Shown: positions 56,336-64,000 of the stretch, piece after piece
Position numbering within the stretch: the first letter of the stretch is position 1
Layout: each line of letters starts with the position of its first letter
Origin: Bacillus renqingensis
GTDB taxonomy: Bacteria > Bacillota > Bacilli > Bacillales > Cytobacillaceae
Assembly: GCF_016464375.1 (NCBI RefSeq)
Contig: NZ_JADDIU010000003.1
Coordinates: 1-64,000 of the forward strand
Reading direction: 5' to 3'
DNA: 64,000 bases
Notes under the pieces: generated by a model
The model's database searches: none
What the model was told of the DNA's origin: nothing
What the model saw: the letters and a program-made list of their open reading frames with translations, nothing else
Position numbers and translations under genes: made by a program

Positions 56336-56971
56336 ATGGTTGAATTTCTTACGGACCCAATTGTTGTCACCGTTCTTTTAACAATTGCCGGAGTTGGGGT
56401 GGTACTTGAGCTGTTTTCGCCGAAGTTCGGGATAGCAGGATTCATCGGTTTATTTGCACTTGTTGTATTCTTTTACGGACATTTTCAAGCAGGGCTTGCC
56501 GGGTTTGGAACATTAACATTATTTATTGCGGGGGTATTGTTACTCTTCTTTGAACTATTTCTTCCTGGGGCGGTGGCAGGGACACTTGGTGCGGCAGCGT
56601 TAATCCTCAGCTTTTTCCTGGCAGGAGAAAACCCGCTGCAAATGGGTGTTTCGATTTTAATTGCGATTATTATTTCCATTGTTGTTTTCTTCTTAATGAT
56701 TCGGGTTTTAGGAAAGAAACTTGTTCTATTTAATAAAATGGTTTTGTTTGATATAGCCAAAAAGGAAGACGGGTATGTGTCAAATATTAATCGGACAGAC
56801 TTATTGGGAATGGAAGGGACTACGATAACCATTTTACGCCCAGCTGGGACCGTTATTATTGATAATGAGAGAATTGATGTAGTAAGCGAAGGTGATTTTA
56901 TCGAGCAGCATGCAAGGGTAAAAGTAATCAAAGTAGAAGGTGCTCGAATTGTTGTGAGAAGGGTTAACTAA
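56336..56971 (+). CDS. yqeZ: NfeD family protein, short form
   Basis: 211 aa. Four or so membrane segments (VTVLLTIAGVGVVLELF and later), then a C-terminal OB-fold (LLGMEGTTITILRPAGTVII). B. subtilis YqeZ is about 437 aa with an N-terminal ClpP-like serine protease domain; that domain is missing here. AAAGGAGG precedes ATG 56336 at 12 nt, and the sigma-W-type promoter is only 40 nt upstream, so the short form seems to be a complete gene. Partner of the flotillin that follows. Confidence 0.85.
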   Translation: MVEFLTDPIVVTVLLTIAGVGVVLELFSPKFGIAGFIGLFALVVFFYGHFQAGLAGFGTLTLFIAGVLLLFFELFLPGAVAGTLGAAALILSFFLAGENPLQMGVSILIAIIISIVVFFLMIRVLGKKLVLFNKMVLFDIAKKEDGYVSNINRTDLLGMEGTTITILRPAGTVIIDNERIDVVSEGDFIEQHARVKVIKVEGARIVVRRVN

Positions 56972-56994
56972 ATTTTAATTGGAGGTATACGTAA

Positions 56995-57990
56995 ATGGAT
57001 TTTGTAACAGGAGGTACGTTGTTTATTGTTGCGATTGTAGTAGTTGCCATAATACTCTTAGGCATCCTATTGTCGTTTATTCCGGTCATGCTCTGGATTT
57101 CAGCGCTGGCCGCCGGGGTTAGAATCAGTATATTTACCTTGATTGGAATGCGGCTTCGAAGGGTTATTCCCGGTAGAGTCGTGAACCCATTAATTAAGGC
57201 ACATAAAGCCGGCTTAAAGGTAACGATTAATCAGCTTGAAAGTCACTACCTGGCAGGCGGTAATGTCGATCGGGTTGTGAATGCCTTGATTGCGGCACAA
57301 CGGGCCAATATTGAATTAACCTTTGAACGCTGTGCTGCGATTGACCTTGCCGGCCGGGATGTGTTAGAAGCGGTACAAATGAGTGTCAATCCAAAGGTGA
57401 TTGAAACGCCGTTTATCGCCGGTGTTGCCAAGAATGGTATTGAAGTAAAAGCGAAAGCAAGGATTACGGTTCGCGCAAATATCGATCGTCTTGTCGGTGG
57501 TGCAGGTGAGGAAACGGTTGTTGCTCGTGTTGGGGAAGGAGTTGTTTCTACCATCGGGTCATCGGAAAGCCATAGCAAGGTCTTGGAGAATCCTGACTTA
57601 ATTTCGCAAACTGTGTTAGCAAAAGGTCTTGATGCCGGCACAGCATTTGAAATTCTTTCGATTGATATTGCTGATGTTGATATCGGTAAAAACATTGGGG
57701 CGGAACTGCAAACTGAACAGGCAGAGGCGGATAAGCGAATTGCCCAGGCGAAGGCTGAGGAACGCCGGGCGATGGCGGTTGCTCAAGAGCAAGAAATGAA
57801 GGCAAGAGTTCAAGAGATGAGAGCGAAAGTCGTTGAAGCGGAGGCAACAGTTCCGCTGGCAATGGCAGACGCCCTTAAAACGGGAAATATCGGGGTAATG
57901 GATTATTTGAACTTCCAAAATATTTCTGCTGATACCGATATGAGAGGATCAATCGGGAAATTATCAGGTGATACGAAAGGTGACAAGTAA
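56995..57990 (+). CDS. floA: Flotillin-like protein FloA (YqfA)
   Basis: 331 aa. An N-terminal membrane hairpin (residues 8-45, [24 protein letters not shown]), a central SPFH-like region ([19 protein letters not shown]), and a C-terminal coiled coil rich in Ala/Glu ([19 protein letters not shown]). Organises functional membrane microdomains. 23 nt after nfeD, the usual NfeD-flotillin pairing; same sigma-W-type promoter. Confidence 0.95.
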   Translation: MDFVTGGTLFIVAIVVVAIILLGILLSFIPVMLWISALAAGVRISIFTLIGMRLRRVIPGRVVNPLIKAHKAGLKVTINQLESHYLAGGNVDRVVNALIAAQRANIELTFERCAAIDLAGRDVLEAVQMSVNPKVIETPFIAGVAKNGIEVKAKARITVRANIDRLVGGAGEETVVARVGEGVVSTIGSSESHSKVLENPDLISQTVLAKGLDAGTAFEILSIDIADVDIGKNIGAELQTEQAEADKRIAQAKAEERRAMAVAQEQEMKARVQEMRAKVVEAEATVPLAMADALKTGNIGVMDYLNFQNISADTDMRGSIGKLSGDTKGDK

Positions 57991-58030
57991 ACTGATTATT
58001 TCTTGATTGTAACAGAAAGAGGTGGCCAAA

Positions 58031-58480
58031 ATGGAGGCACTATTTTTGATTATTTTGATTGGGATCCTCTCAAGCCTTTTTGGCAAAAGGAAAACAGGTG
58101 GACAGACTCAAAGAAAAAAACCATTCGCTATGGATCGTTTCGGGGAAATCAAGACAATCATGCAAAGTGAAAAAGCAAAAGGAACAAAAACCATTCAGCC
58201 TGAACTTCAACAAGATCAGCCTGTTAAACAAGAGGTTATGGAACAATATTCACAGGTAAAACAAGAAGTCGCAGATCAGCTAAAGAGTTACGCTATTGCG
58301 CCAAATGAATTGAATGAGGAACCCGTTACGGCAAAGGAGCCGCCGCACACTAAGGTCAACCGCAAAGCTGACTTTTTGAAAGAGACTCCCGATGCCCAGA
58401 TGGTTATTAACGGAATTATTTGGTCTGAAATTCTAGGTGAGCCACGTGCAAAAAGACCTCATTTTACAAGAAAACGGTAG
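58031..58480 (+). CDS. Hypothetical protein between floA and yqfC
   Basis: 149 aa. A short hydrophobic N-terminus (MEALFLIILIGILSSLFG), then a polar, Gln/Lys/Glu-rich middle likely to be disordered, and a conserved-looking end (DAQMVINGIIWSEILGEPRAKRPH). ATG 58031 after AGAGGTGG. No family recognised. Follows floA by 40 nt and may share its transcript; ends before the yqfC terminator. Confidence 0.7.
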   Translation: MEALFLIILIGILSSLFGKRKTGGQTQRKKPFAMDRFGEIKTIMQSEKAKGTKTIQPELQQDQPVKQEVMEQYSQVKQEVADQLKSYAIAPNELNEEPVTAKEPPHTKVNRKADFLKETPDAQMVINGIIWSEILGEPRAKRPHFTRKR

Positions 58481-58504
58481 GGTAAAAATCGAAAAAGATG
58501 TGCT

Positions 58505-58554
58505 AGAACCCCTTTTCAACTCATAAATATGAGAGGAAAGGGGGTTCTTTTTTT
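58505..58554 (+). terminator. Long hairpin that also holds the yqfC ribosome binding site
   Basis: AGAACCCCTTTTC (58505-58517) pairs with GAAAGGGGGTTCT (58536-58548), one G-U pair. An inner CTCAT/ATGAG stem fills the loop, then seven T run directly into the yqfC ATG (58555). The AAAGGGGG in the 3' arm is the only ribosome binding site for yqfC. Confidence 0.85.
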
Positions 58555-58857
58555 ATGGCGAAAACTTGGGTCGGGCGTGTTCGCAGCTGGATGGCAAAAA
58601 ATATGGATCTTCCTCAAGATGTCATGATGGATTTACCCCGTATAACGATGATTGGACAAATCCACATCTATATTGAAAATCATCGTGGTTTGCTCAGCTT
58701 TAGTGATAAAGAACTTCGGCTATTGTTAAAGCAAGGGCAATTGTTGATTAAAGGAAAATCCTTTGTAATTAAAACCATTTTACCTGAAGAAATATTACTA
58801 GAAGGAAAAATTGATCAGGTTATCTACATAAATGAGAATTCGGGAGGAACAAAATGA
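58555..58857 (+). CDS. yqfC: YqfC, sporulation protein
   Basis: 100 aa. Conserved core DLPRITMIGQIHIYIENHRGLLSFS and beta-rich C-terminus (LLIKGKSFVIKTILPEEI). Known as a mother-cell, sigma-E-regulated gene in B. subtilis, always paired with yqfD. Overlaps yqfD by 4 nt. The start is fixed by a terminator running into the ATG. Confidence 0.9.
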   Translation: MAKTWVGRVRSWMAKNMDLPQDVMMDLPRITMIGQIHIYIENHRGLLSFSDKELRLLLKQGQLLIKGKSFVIKTILPEEILLEGKIDQVIYINENSGGTK

Positions 58858-60050
58858 AAAACCAGTGGATCATCTTTTTATATGGCAGGGTTACCGTAAA
58901 GATTAGCGGCAGGGGAATTGAACGTCTATTGAATGTCCTAACCCGTAATGGAATCGATATTTGGAATGTAAAGCGGCATGGGGCGGACACCATTACCCTT
59001 AAAATAAAGCTTGCAGACGTCATGAAAATAAGGCATTTAGCCAGAAAAAGCGGCTGCCGCATTTCCTTTCTGGAAAGGAGCGGTGCACCGTTTTTATTAA
59101 AGCGAATGGTAAAAAACAGCGGCTTTTTGATTGGTGCCGCAATGTTCATTGTCATCGTCTTTTTGTTATCAAACGTCATTTGGGGAATTGAAATAAAAGG
59201 AGCAAAGCCTGCAACGGAATATCAAATCCGCCAAGAATTGGACAAGATGGGGGTGAAAATCGGCAAGTTCCAGTTTTCCGTCGACAATGCGGAGGGAATT
59301 CAAAGAAAGTTATCCAATAATGTTAATCAGCTTACATGGGTTGGTGTTGAATTAAAAGGGACAACCTATCATCTGCAAGTGGTGGAGAAAAATGAGCCGA
59401 AGCAGCCTAAGAAGCTCAAACCAAGAAATCTTGTAGCAAAAAAGAAGGCGGTCATCGTGAGGATGGATATTGACGATGGTCAAAAGAAAGTCGATGTTCA
59501 TGATTATGTTGAGCCTGGGCAATTGCTTGTTTCCGGTGAAATCGGACAAGAAGGGGAGGAAACAAAGCTTGTCGCTGCTAAAGGGGAGGTATGGGGGGAG
59601 ACCTGGTACAAAAGCCATGTTGAGCTGCCGATTAAGACCACCTTTCATTCCTATAATGGTAAGGAAAAGCGAAAATATTACATTTTAATAGGAGGTCTGA
59701 AAATCCCTGTTTGGGGTTTTGGTAAACACGGATTTAAGGAATATAAAACCGAAAAAAATGTTCATAAACTCCATTTTTTAAAGTGGGAATTGCCACTATC
59801 TTATATGGATAAAACCATTCGGGAGCAGGAGGCATTAATCAGAACTTATACAAATAAAGAGGCGGAAAAAAAGGCCTTGGAGCTGGCGAAAAAAAACATA
59901 AAAAAGCTGGTAGCTGAAGATGCTATAATTAAAGATGAAAAAATTTTACACAAAGTTATCAAAAATGGTAAGGTAATATTAGATATTCATTTTAAAATGA
60001 TTGAAAACATTGCAGTCGGGAAACCGATTACCAAGGAGATTCATGAATGA
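58854..60050 (+). CDS. yqfD: YqfD, sporulation membrane protein
   Basis: 398 aa. One membrane segment (NSGFLIGAAMFIVIVFLLSNVIWG, about residues 85-108) between an N-terminal cytoplasmic domain and a large extracytoplasmic domain with repeated beta structure (VRMDIDDGQKKVDVHDYVEP). Homologous to the sporulation protein family of B. subtilis YqfD. Translationally coupled to yqfC and, by a 4-nt overlap, to phoH. Confidence 0.93.
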   Translation: MKNQWIIFLYGRVTVKISGRGIERLLNVLTRNGIDIWNVKRHGADTITLKIKLADVMKIRHLARKSGCRISFLERSGAPFLLKRMVKNSGFLIGAAMFIVIVFLLSNVIWGIEIKGAKPATEYQIRQELDKMGVKIGKFQFSVDNAEGIQRKLSNNVNQLTWVGVELKGTTYHLQVVEKNEPKQPKKLKPRNLVAKKKAVIVRMDIDDGQKKVDVHDYVEPGQLLVSGEIGQEGEETKLVAAKGEVWGETWYKSHVELPIKTTFHSYNGKEKRKYYILIGGLKIPVWGFGKHGFKEYKTEKNVHKLHFLKWELPLSYMDKTIREQEALIRTYTNKEAEKKALELAKKNIKKLVAEDAIIKDEKILHKVIKNGKVILDIHFKMIENIAVGKPITKEIHE

Positions 60051-61015
60051 CAGAAAAGATAACAACCATTAAGGTACAGCTTGAAAATCCGGCAGAAGCC
60101 ATCGCGCTGCTCGGGAATTCTGATCAGCATATTAAGCTGATTGAGCAGGAGCTTGACGTTTCGATTATTACAAGAGGTGAGTCTGTCAGCTTGTCAGGTG
60201 AGACGGAGAAGGTTACTTTGGCTGGGCAGGTCCTTGATAAACTCATGGATGTGATTCGAAAAGGAATCACCATCAGCGGGAGGGATGTCCTCTATGCGAT
60301 TCAAATGGCGCAAAAGGGGACACTTGACTACTTTGTAGGCTTGTATGACGAAGAAATCGGAAAGAACGTGAAAGGAAAAACCATTCGTATCAAGACGCTT
60401 GGTCAGCGCCAATATGTGATGGCGATTAAGAACAAAGACCTTGTGTTTGCCATTGGACCGGCAGGAACAGGAAAAACGTATCTTGCGGTCGTAATGGCAG
60501 TGAATGCCCTCAAAAATGGCCAGGTGAATAAAATTATTTTAACCAGACCGGCTGTCGAAGCAGGGGAAAGCCTTGGATTTTTACCGGGGGATTTAAAAGA
60601 GAAGGTAGACCCCTATTTAAGACCTTTGTATGATGCACTGAATGATGTATTAGGGGCTGAACATACACAGCGGCTGATTGAGCGTGGTACGATTGAAATT
60701 GCACCGCTTGCCTATATGAGAGGGCGTACATTGGATGATGCCTTTGTGATTCTGGATGAAGCACAGAATACGACCAATAAGCAAATGAAAATGTTTCTAA
60801 CCAGACTTGGATTCGGCTCCAAAATGGTAATAACCGGTGACCAAACCCAGATTGATTTGCCAAAAGGAGCTAAATCAGGATTAGTAGAAGCGGAGGAAAT
60901 TTTACAAAATGTAAACGGAATTTCCTTTGTCTTTTTAGAACAAAGCGATGTTGTCCGTCATCCCCTAGTAGCAAAAATTATTGAAGCATACGGAGAGGCA
61001 GACGTTACCACCTAA
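60047..61015 (+). CDS. phoH: PhoH-family ATPase (PhoL)
   Basis: 322 aa. An N-terminal KH-like region, then a P-loop ATPase with Walker A GPAGTGKTYLAV and Walker B FVILDEAQNTT, and TGDQTQIDLP. PhoH proteins have RNase or RNA helicase activity; here next to ybeY-type genes in B. subtilis, suggesting RNA processing. Overlaps yqfD by 4 nt. In B. subtilis yqfF follows; here cstA is inserted. Confidence 0.95.
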   Translation: MTEKITTIKVQLENPAEAIALLGNSDQHIKLIEQELDVSIITRGESVSLSGETEKVTLAGQVLDKLMDVIRKGITISGRDVLYAIQMAQKGTLDYFVGLYDEEIGKNVKGKTIRIKTLGQRQYVMAIKNKDLVFAIGPAGTGKTYLAVVMAVNALKNGQVNKIILTRPAVEAGESLGFLPGDLKEKVDPYLRPLYDALNDVLGAEHTQRLIERGTIEIAPLAYMRGRTLDDAFVILDEAQNTTNKQMKMFLTRLGFGSKMVITGDQTQIDLPKGAKSGLVEAEEILQNVNGISFVFLEQSDVVRHPLVAKIIEAYGEADVTT

Positions 61016-61030
61016 ATAATTGAATGAATG

Positions 61031-61068
61031 AAAAAGGGATTTACCTATCACACAGGAATCCCTTTTTT
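61031..61068 (+). terminator. Terminator after phoH
   Basis: AAAAAGGGATT, 15-nt loop, AATCCCTTTTTT. Confidence 0.85.
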
Positions 61069-61161
61069 GCTCTAAAAAATGGTACAAAAAACTTAAGAGT
61101 TATTCTAATTTTCTGATTTATCGAATATAATATTGCCATACTATTTTGAAAGGTGGCAAAT

Positions 61162-63240
61162 GTGTTGAAGGCGTTAAAGTCTATCTTAATTTGGGGTGTT
61201 ATAGCTGCTTTGGGCGCAGTCGGGTTTGCAGTAATGGCCTTAAAACGGGGGGAAAGCATTAACGCGATTTGGCTGTTAACGGCTGCTGTCTGTGTCTATG
61301 CAATCGGTTACCGCTTTTATAGCAAATATATTGCAGAAAAGGTTTTTCAACTCAATAACAACCGAAAAACTCCGGCAGAGATCCATAATGACGGGAAAGA
61401 TTATGTTCCAACGAACAAATGGATCCTATTTGGACATCACTTTGCGGCAATTGCTGGTGCTGGTCCGCTAGTTGGTCCCATCTTGGCTGCTCAAATGGGG
61501 TATCTGCCTGGAACGCTTTGGATCGTCGTCGGCGTCGTATTAGCTGGTGCTGTTCAAGACTTTATTATTCTTTTTGGTTCCATGCGCCGCAATGGCAAGT
61601 CCCTTGGTGAAATGATCAAAGATGAAATGGGCAAGGTTACAGGGATTATTTCCATGATTGGTATTTTAGGCATCATGGTCATTTTATTAGCGGTATTAGC
61701 TTTAGTAGTTGTGAAAGCGCTTGTCGGCTCTCCATGGGGAATGTTTACGATCGCCGCAACCATTCCAATTGCGATTTTCATGGGTATTTATATGCGTTTT
61801 ATTCGCCCGGGCCGAGTCGGTGAGGCTTCTGCAATCGGTATCATCCTATTAATTGTTTCTTTAATTTTTGGACAAACCGTTGCTGAAAACCCAACATTAG
61901 CTGCCATGTTTAGCTTTAAAGGTGAAACCATTGCCATTATGATGATTATATATGGATTTATTGCATCCGTGTTACCAGTATGGCTCCTGCTCGCACCACG
62001 GGATTATTTAAGCACCTTCTTAAAAGTAGGGACAATCCTTGCACTCGCTTTAGGGATTATCATTGTTGCACCAAATCTTGAAATGCCTGGCGTTACAAAA
62101 TTTATTGATGGTACTGGGCCTGTGTTCACGGGAAACCTTTTTCCATTTTTATTTATCACGATTGCCTGTGGTTCTGTTTCTGGATTTCATGCATTAGTTT
62201 CCTCAGGTACGACACCAAAGATGATTGAAATCGAATCCCATACTCGTCCAATCGGTTTTGGCGCAATGCTAACTGAATCATTCGTAGCTGTTATGGCGAT
62301 GATTGCCGCCTGCGTATTGCATCCTGGTATTTATTTTGCCATCAACAGTCCTGCTGCATTGATTGGAACCGACGTCGTTCAAGCAGCCGCTACCGTTTCC
62401 AGCTGGGGATTTACTGTAACGCCGGATGATTTAAGTTCAATTGCGAAAAACGTTGGTGAATCTACTATTCTATCAAGAACTGGTGGTGCCCCGACACTTG
62501 CGATTGGAATGGCGGTGATTTTTTCAAAAGTCATTGGCGGTCATACGATGATGGCATTTTGGTATCACTTTGCGATTTTATTTGAAGCGTTATTTATTTT
62601 AACAACCATCGATGCCGGAACCCGCGTCGGTCGTTTTATGATTCAAGATTTGCTTGGCACAGTCTATAAACCCATGGCGAAAACAGAGGCATTAGTGCCA
62701 AATATTATTGCTACAGCCCTTTGTGTTACCTTTTGGGGATACTTCCTGTATCAAGGTGTAATTGACCCGCTAGGCGGAATCAATACACTCTGGCCGCTAT
62801 TCGGGATTGCAAACCAGATGCTTGCCGGAATCGCCTTGCTTCTTGGCACAACGATTCTATATAAAATGGGTAAAAAAGCATTTGTATGGGTTACGCTGCT
62901 ACCAACAACCTGGCTCTTAATTGTAACTCTAACCGCCGGCTGGCAAAAGCTATTCCATGAAAATCCGAGTATCGGCTTCTTATCACATGCGAAAGTTTTC
63001 AAGGAAGCTTATGATGAAAACAAAATTCTTGCTCCGGCAGCAAATGCTGGTCAAATGAAACAAGTATTAATTAACGATTATGTTGATGCTGCTTTAACCG
63101 CTGTTTTCATGCTGGTTGTGATTATTGTATTAGTAAGTGCTCTTCGCATTTGGTTCAAAGTATTATCAGGTAAAAAGTTACCATTACATGAGTCACCATT
63201 TGTGCCTCGTGACGGAGAGGATGTGACAAAATATGCTTGA
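61162..63240 (+). CDS. cstA: CstA-family pyruvate/peptide transporter
   Basis: 692 aa, about 16-18 membrane segments. Family motifs FGHHFAAIAGAGPLVGPILAA and FHALVSSGTTPKMI. CstA proteins import pyruvate or peptides during carbon starvation. GTG 61162 is about 8 nt after AAAGG; the open frame starts at GTG 61153, and TTG 61165 is also possible. Overlaps the YbdD gene by 8 nt. Not between phoH and yqfF in B. subtilis, so an insertion here. Confidence 0.92.
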   Translation: MLKALKSILIWGVIAALGAVGFAVMALKRGESINAIWLLTAAVCVYAIGYRFYSKYIAEKVFQLNNNRKTPAEIHNDGKDYVPTNKWILFGHHFAAIAGAGPLVGPILAAQMGYLPGTLWIVVGVVLAGAVQDFIILFGSMRRNGKSLGEMIKDEMGKVTGIISMIGILGIMVILLAVLALVVVKALVGSPWGMFTIAATIPIAIFMGIYMRFIRPGRVGEASAIGIILLIVSLIFGQTVAENPTLAAMFSFKGETIAIMMIIYGFIASVLPVWLLLAPRDYLSTFLKVGTILALALGIIIVAPNLEMPGVTKFIDGTGPVFTGNLFPFLFITIACGSVSGFHALVSSGTTPKMIEIESHTRPIGFGAMLTESFVAVMAMIAACVLHPGIYFAINSPAALIGTDVVQAAATVSSWGFTVTPDDLSSIAKNVGESTILSRTGGAPTLAIGMAVIFSKVIGGHTMMAFWYHFAILFEALFILTTIDAGTRVGRFMIQDLLGTVYKPMAKTEALVPNIIATALCVTFWGYFLYQGVIDPLGGINTLWPLFGIANQMLAGIALLLGTTILYKMGKKAFVWVTLLPTTWLLIVTLTAGWQKLFHENPSIGFLSHAKVFKEAYDENKILAPAANAGQMKQVLINDYVDAALTAVFMLVVIIVLVSALRIWFKVLSGKKLPLHESPFVPRDGEDVTKYA

Positions 63241-63436
63241 TAAATTACGGAGGTTTAATTTCTACCGAAAGCAATTTCTTAGTTTGCTTGTTGGCGTTCC
63301 GAGCTATGAAACATATGTCGAATATATGCAGGCGCATCATCCTCATAAACCGGTTAAAACGAGAAAGGAATTCTTTTGTGAGGCCCAAGAGGAACGGTAT
63401 AATGCTAAGGAAGGAAAGGTTTCGCGCTGTTGCTGA
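63233..63436 (+). CDS. ybdD: YbdD/YjiX family CstA-associated protein
   Basis: 67 aa. Conserved core LVGVPSYETYVEYMQAHHP followed by the end KEFFCEAQEERYNAKEG and the final SRCC. The paired C-terminal cysteines are a family hallmark; some relatives have selenocysteine there, but here both are ordinary TGT/TGC codons before TGA. Overlaps cstA by 8 nt. Accessory role for CstA transport. Confidence 0.85.
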   Translation: MLDKLRRFNFYRKQFLSLLVGVPSYETYVEYMQAHHPHKPVKTRKEFFCEAQEERYNAKEGKVSRCC

Positions 63437-63464
63437 TCGTGATTATTACGTAACTCGCTAGTTA

Positions 63465-63505
63465 AACAAGACAAAATCATGTATTTGATTTTGTCTTGTT
63501 TTTTT
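63465..63505 (+). terminator. Terminator after cstA-ybdD
   Basis: AACAAGACAAAATCA (63465-63479), loop, TGATTTTGTCTTGTT (63486-63500), then TTTTT. 15-bp perfect stem. Confidence 0.93.
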
Positions 63506-63661
63506 GGTTATTCTAGAAAGAAGTTTGACAGTAAGAACGCCTTCCTAATTGTTTGCTTTGATAAAAGGATGAAACTTCTTGAAAAAACTGTTATCATTTT
63601 ACATAGAGAAAGCGATCCTTTTGTCGATAAAATTGTTATGGCTGTGGTTGGAGGGATTTAG

Positions 63662-64000
63662 TTGGATAAATTACAGCAACACTTCATACGGGTACGGAAG
63701 CTTCTTGATATTACTTTTTTTCGGGTGCTGTTTTTTTTGATTTTAGGAATTGTCTTATATACAGCCATGTTTAGTAATGTTAAACCGGAGAAGCTAAATC
63801 TAAGCTTGTTTTCAATTGCTGAAAAGACGATTCGCTCCCCCGGAACTGTAGAAGACAAGAAAAGCACGGAAATCAAACGAAAAGAAGCCCGCGATCAAGT
63901 ACAGGATGTGTATGCGGTAAAAAAAGAGTATACACAAAATCGAGTGGATTTGATTACTTCTATTTTTGAAACAGCCGCTGAAGTAAATGACGAAGTAAAA
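63662..64000 (+). CDS. pgpH: 7TM-HD phosphohydrolase PgpH (YqfF), 5' part only
   Basis: 113 residues visible before the window ends. An N-terminal membrane segment (FFRVLFFLILGIVLYTAMF), then the start of the extracellular 7TMR-HD domain (REARDQVQDVYAVKKEYT-like region with KEARDQVQDVYA). The complete family has about 700 aa, with seven membrane segments and a C-terminal HD domain that hydrolyses c-di-AMP. TTG 63662 follows GGAGGG. Partial only because the window ends. Confidence 0.85.
   Translation, partial: MDKLQQHFIRVRKLLDITFFRVLFFLILGIVLYTAMFSNVKPEKLNLSLFSIAEKTIRSPGTVEDKKSTEIKRKEARDQVQDVYAVKKEYTQNRVDLITSIFETAAEVNDEVK

Noticed and set aside
56336..56971. nfeD as a pseudogene truncated at its 5' end
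   Set aside because: A ribosome binding site and a sigma-W-type promoter immediately upstream, with an intact membrane and OB-fold part, indicate a functional short form; truncation as an origin is kept as a finding.
63233..63436. YbdD as a selenoprotein with TGA read as selenocysteine
   Set aside because: Both C-terminal positions are normal cysteine codons (TGT, TGC) before the TGA, and nothing sequence-like a SECIS element was noted.

Overview
The window is a conserved chromosomal block from an endospore-forming member of the Bacillaceae (AT-rich Firmicute). Gene content and order follow the Bacillus subtilis rarA-cymR to yqfF segment closely. The sporulation genes sigK, sda, gpr, spoIIP, yqfC and yqfD identify a spore former. 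Differences in gene order and several repeat families suggest a non-subtilis genus (a Neobacillus- or Cytobacillus-like organism), but that genus guess is inference only.

Layout. 30-8456: rarA facing away from cymR-iscS-mnmA (cysteine and sulfur supply for tRNA thiolation), then a TPR protein, recD2 and small yrr/yrz genes. 8540-22771: an AI-2E permease; alaS behind a T-box; ireB-ruvX-yrzB; mltG; the tRNA wobble-uridine genes trmR-trhP1-trhP2 with udk; greA-pbpI; yrrS-mtnN. 22772-23867: a kilobase with no normal-sized gene but five tiny ORFs with ribosome binding sites, hairpins and a promoter/operator. 23868-28229: a lipoprotein, uninterrupted sigK, pssA, psd, sda and a DnaA-box cluster. 28245-33282: the tightly overlapping yqeG-yqeH-aroE-yhbY-nadD-yqeK-rsfS-yqeM operon. 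33354-37838: comER opposite comEA-comEB-comEC. 37906-42774: yqzM, holA, rpsT, gpr, spoIIP, yqxA. 42887-54155: lepA, hemW, then the CIRCE-controlled hrcA-grpE-dnaK-dnaJ-prmA-rsmE-mtaB heat-shock operon. 54185-61015: a phosphate transporter, rpsU-yqeY, a sigma-W-type nfeD-floA unit, yqfC-yqfD-phoH. 61162-64000: cstA with its YbdD partner, then the 5' end of pgpH/yqfF.

Most genes are housekeeping (translation quality control, tRNA modification, ribosome assembly, folding, competence, sporulation). The unusual content lies between them. (1) A 43-49 bp palindrome occurs three times at gene ends; in one case it supplies the last codons and stop of mtaB, and a 17-nt half copy lies in frame inside comEC. 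(2) A modular 165-245 bp repeat occurs three times, with a diverged fourth piece that reads as a 44-codon ORF in front of yqeG. (3) There is a microprotein cluster after mtnN. (4) A structured, terminator-like RNA precedes trmR. (5) In two places the 3' arm of a terminator is also the ribosome binding site of the next gene. (6) A short NfeD gene has a sigma-W-type promoter immediately after a repeat copy.

All functional names come from sequence recognition, without database searches. Starts were chosen from ribosome binding sites and often differ from the longest open frame.
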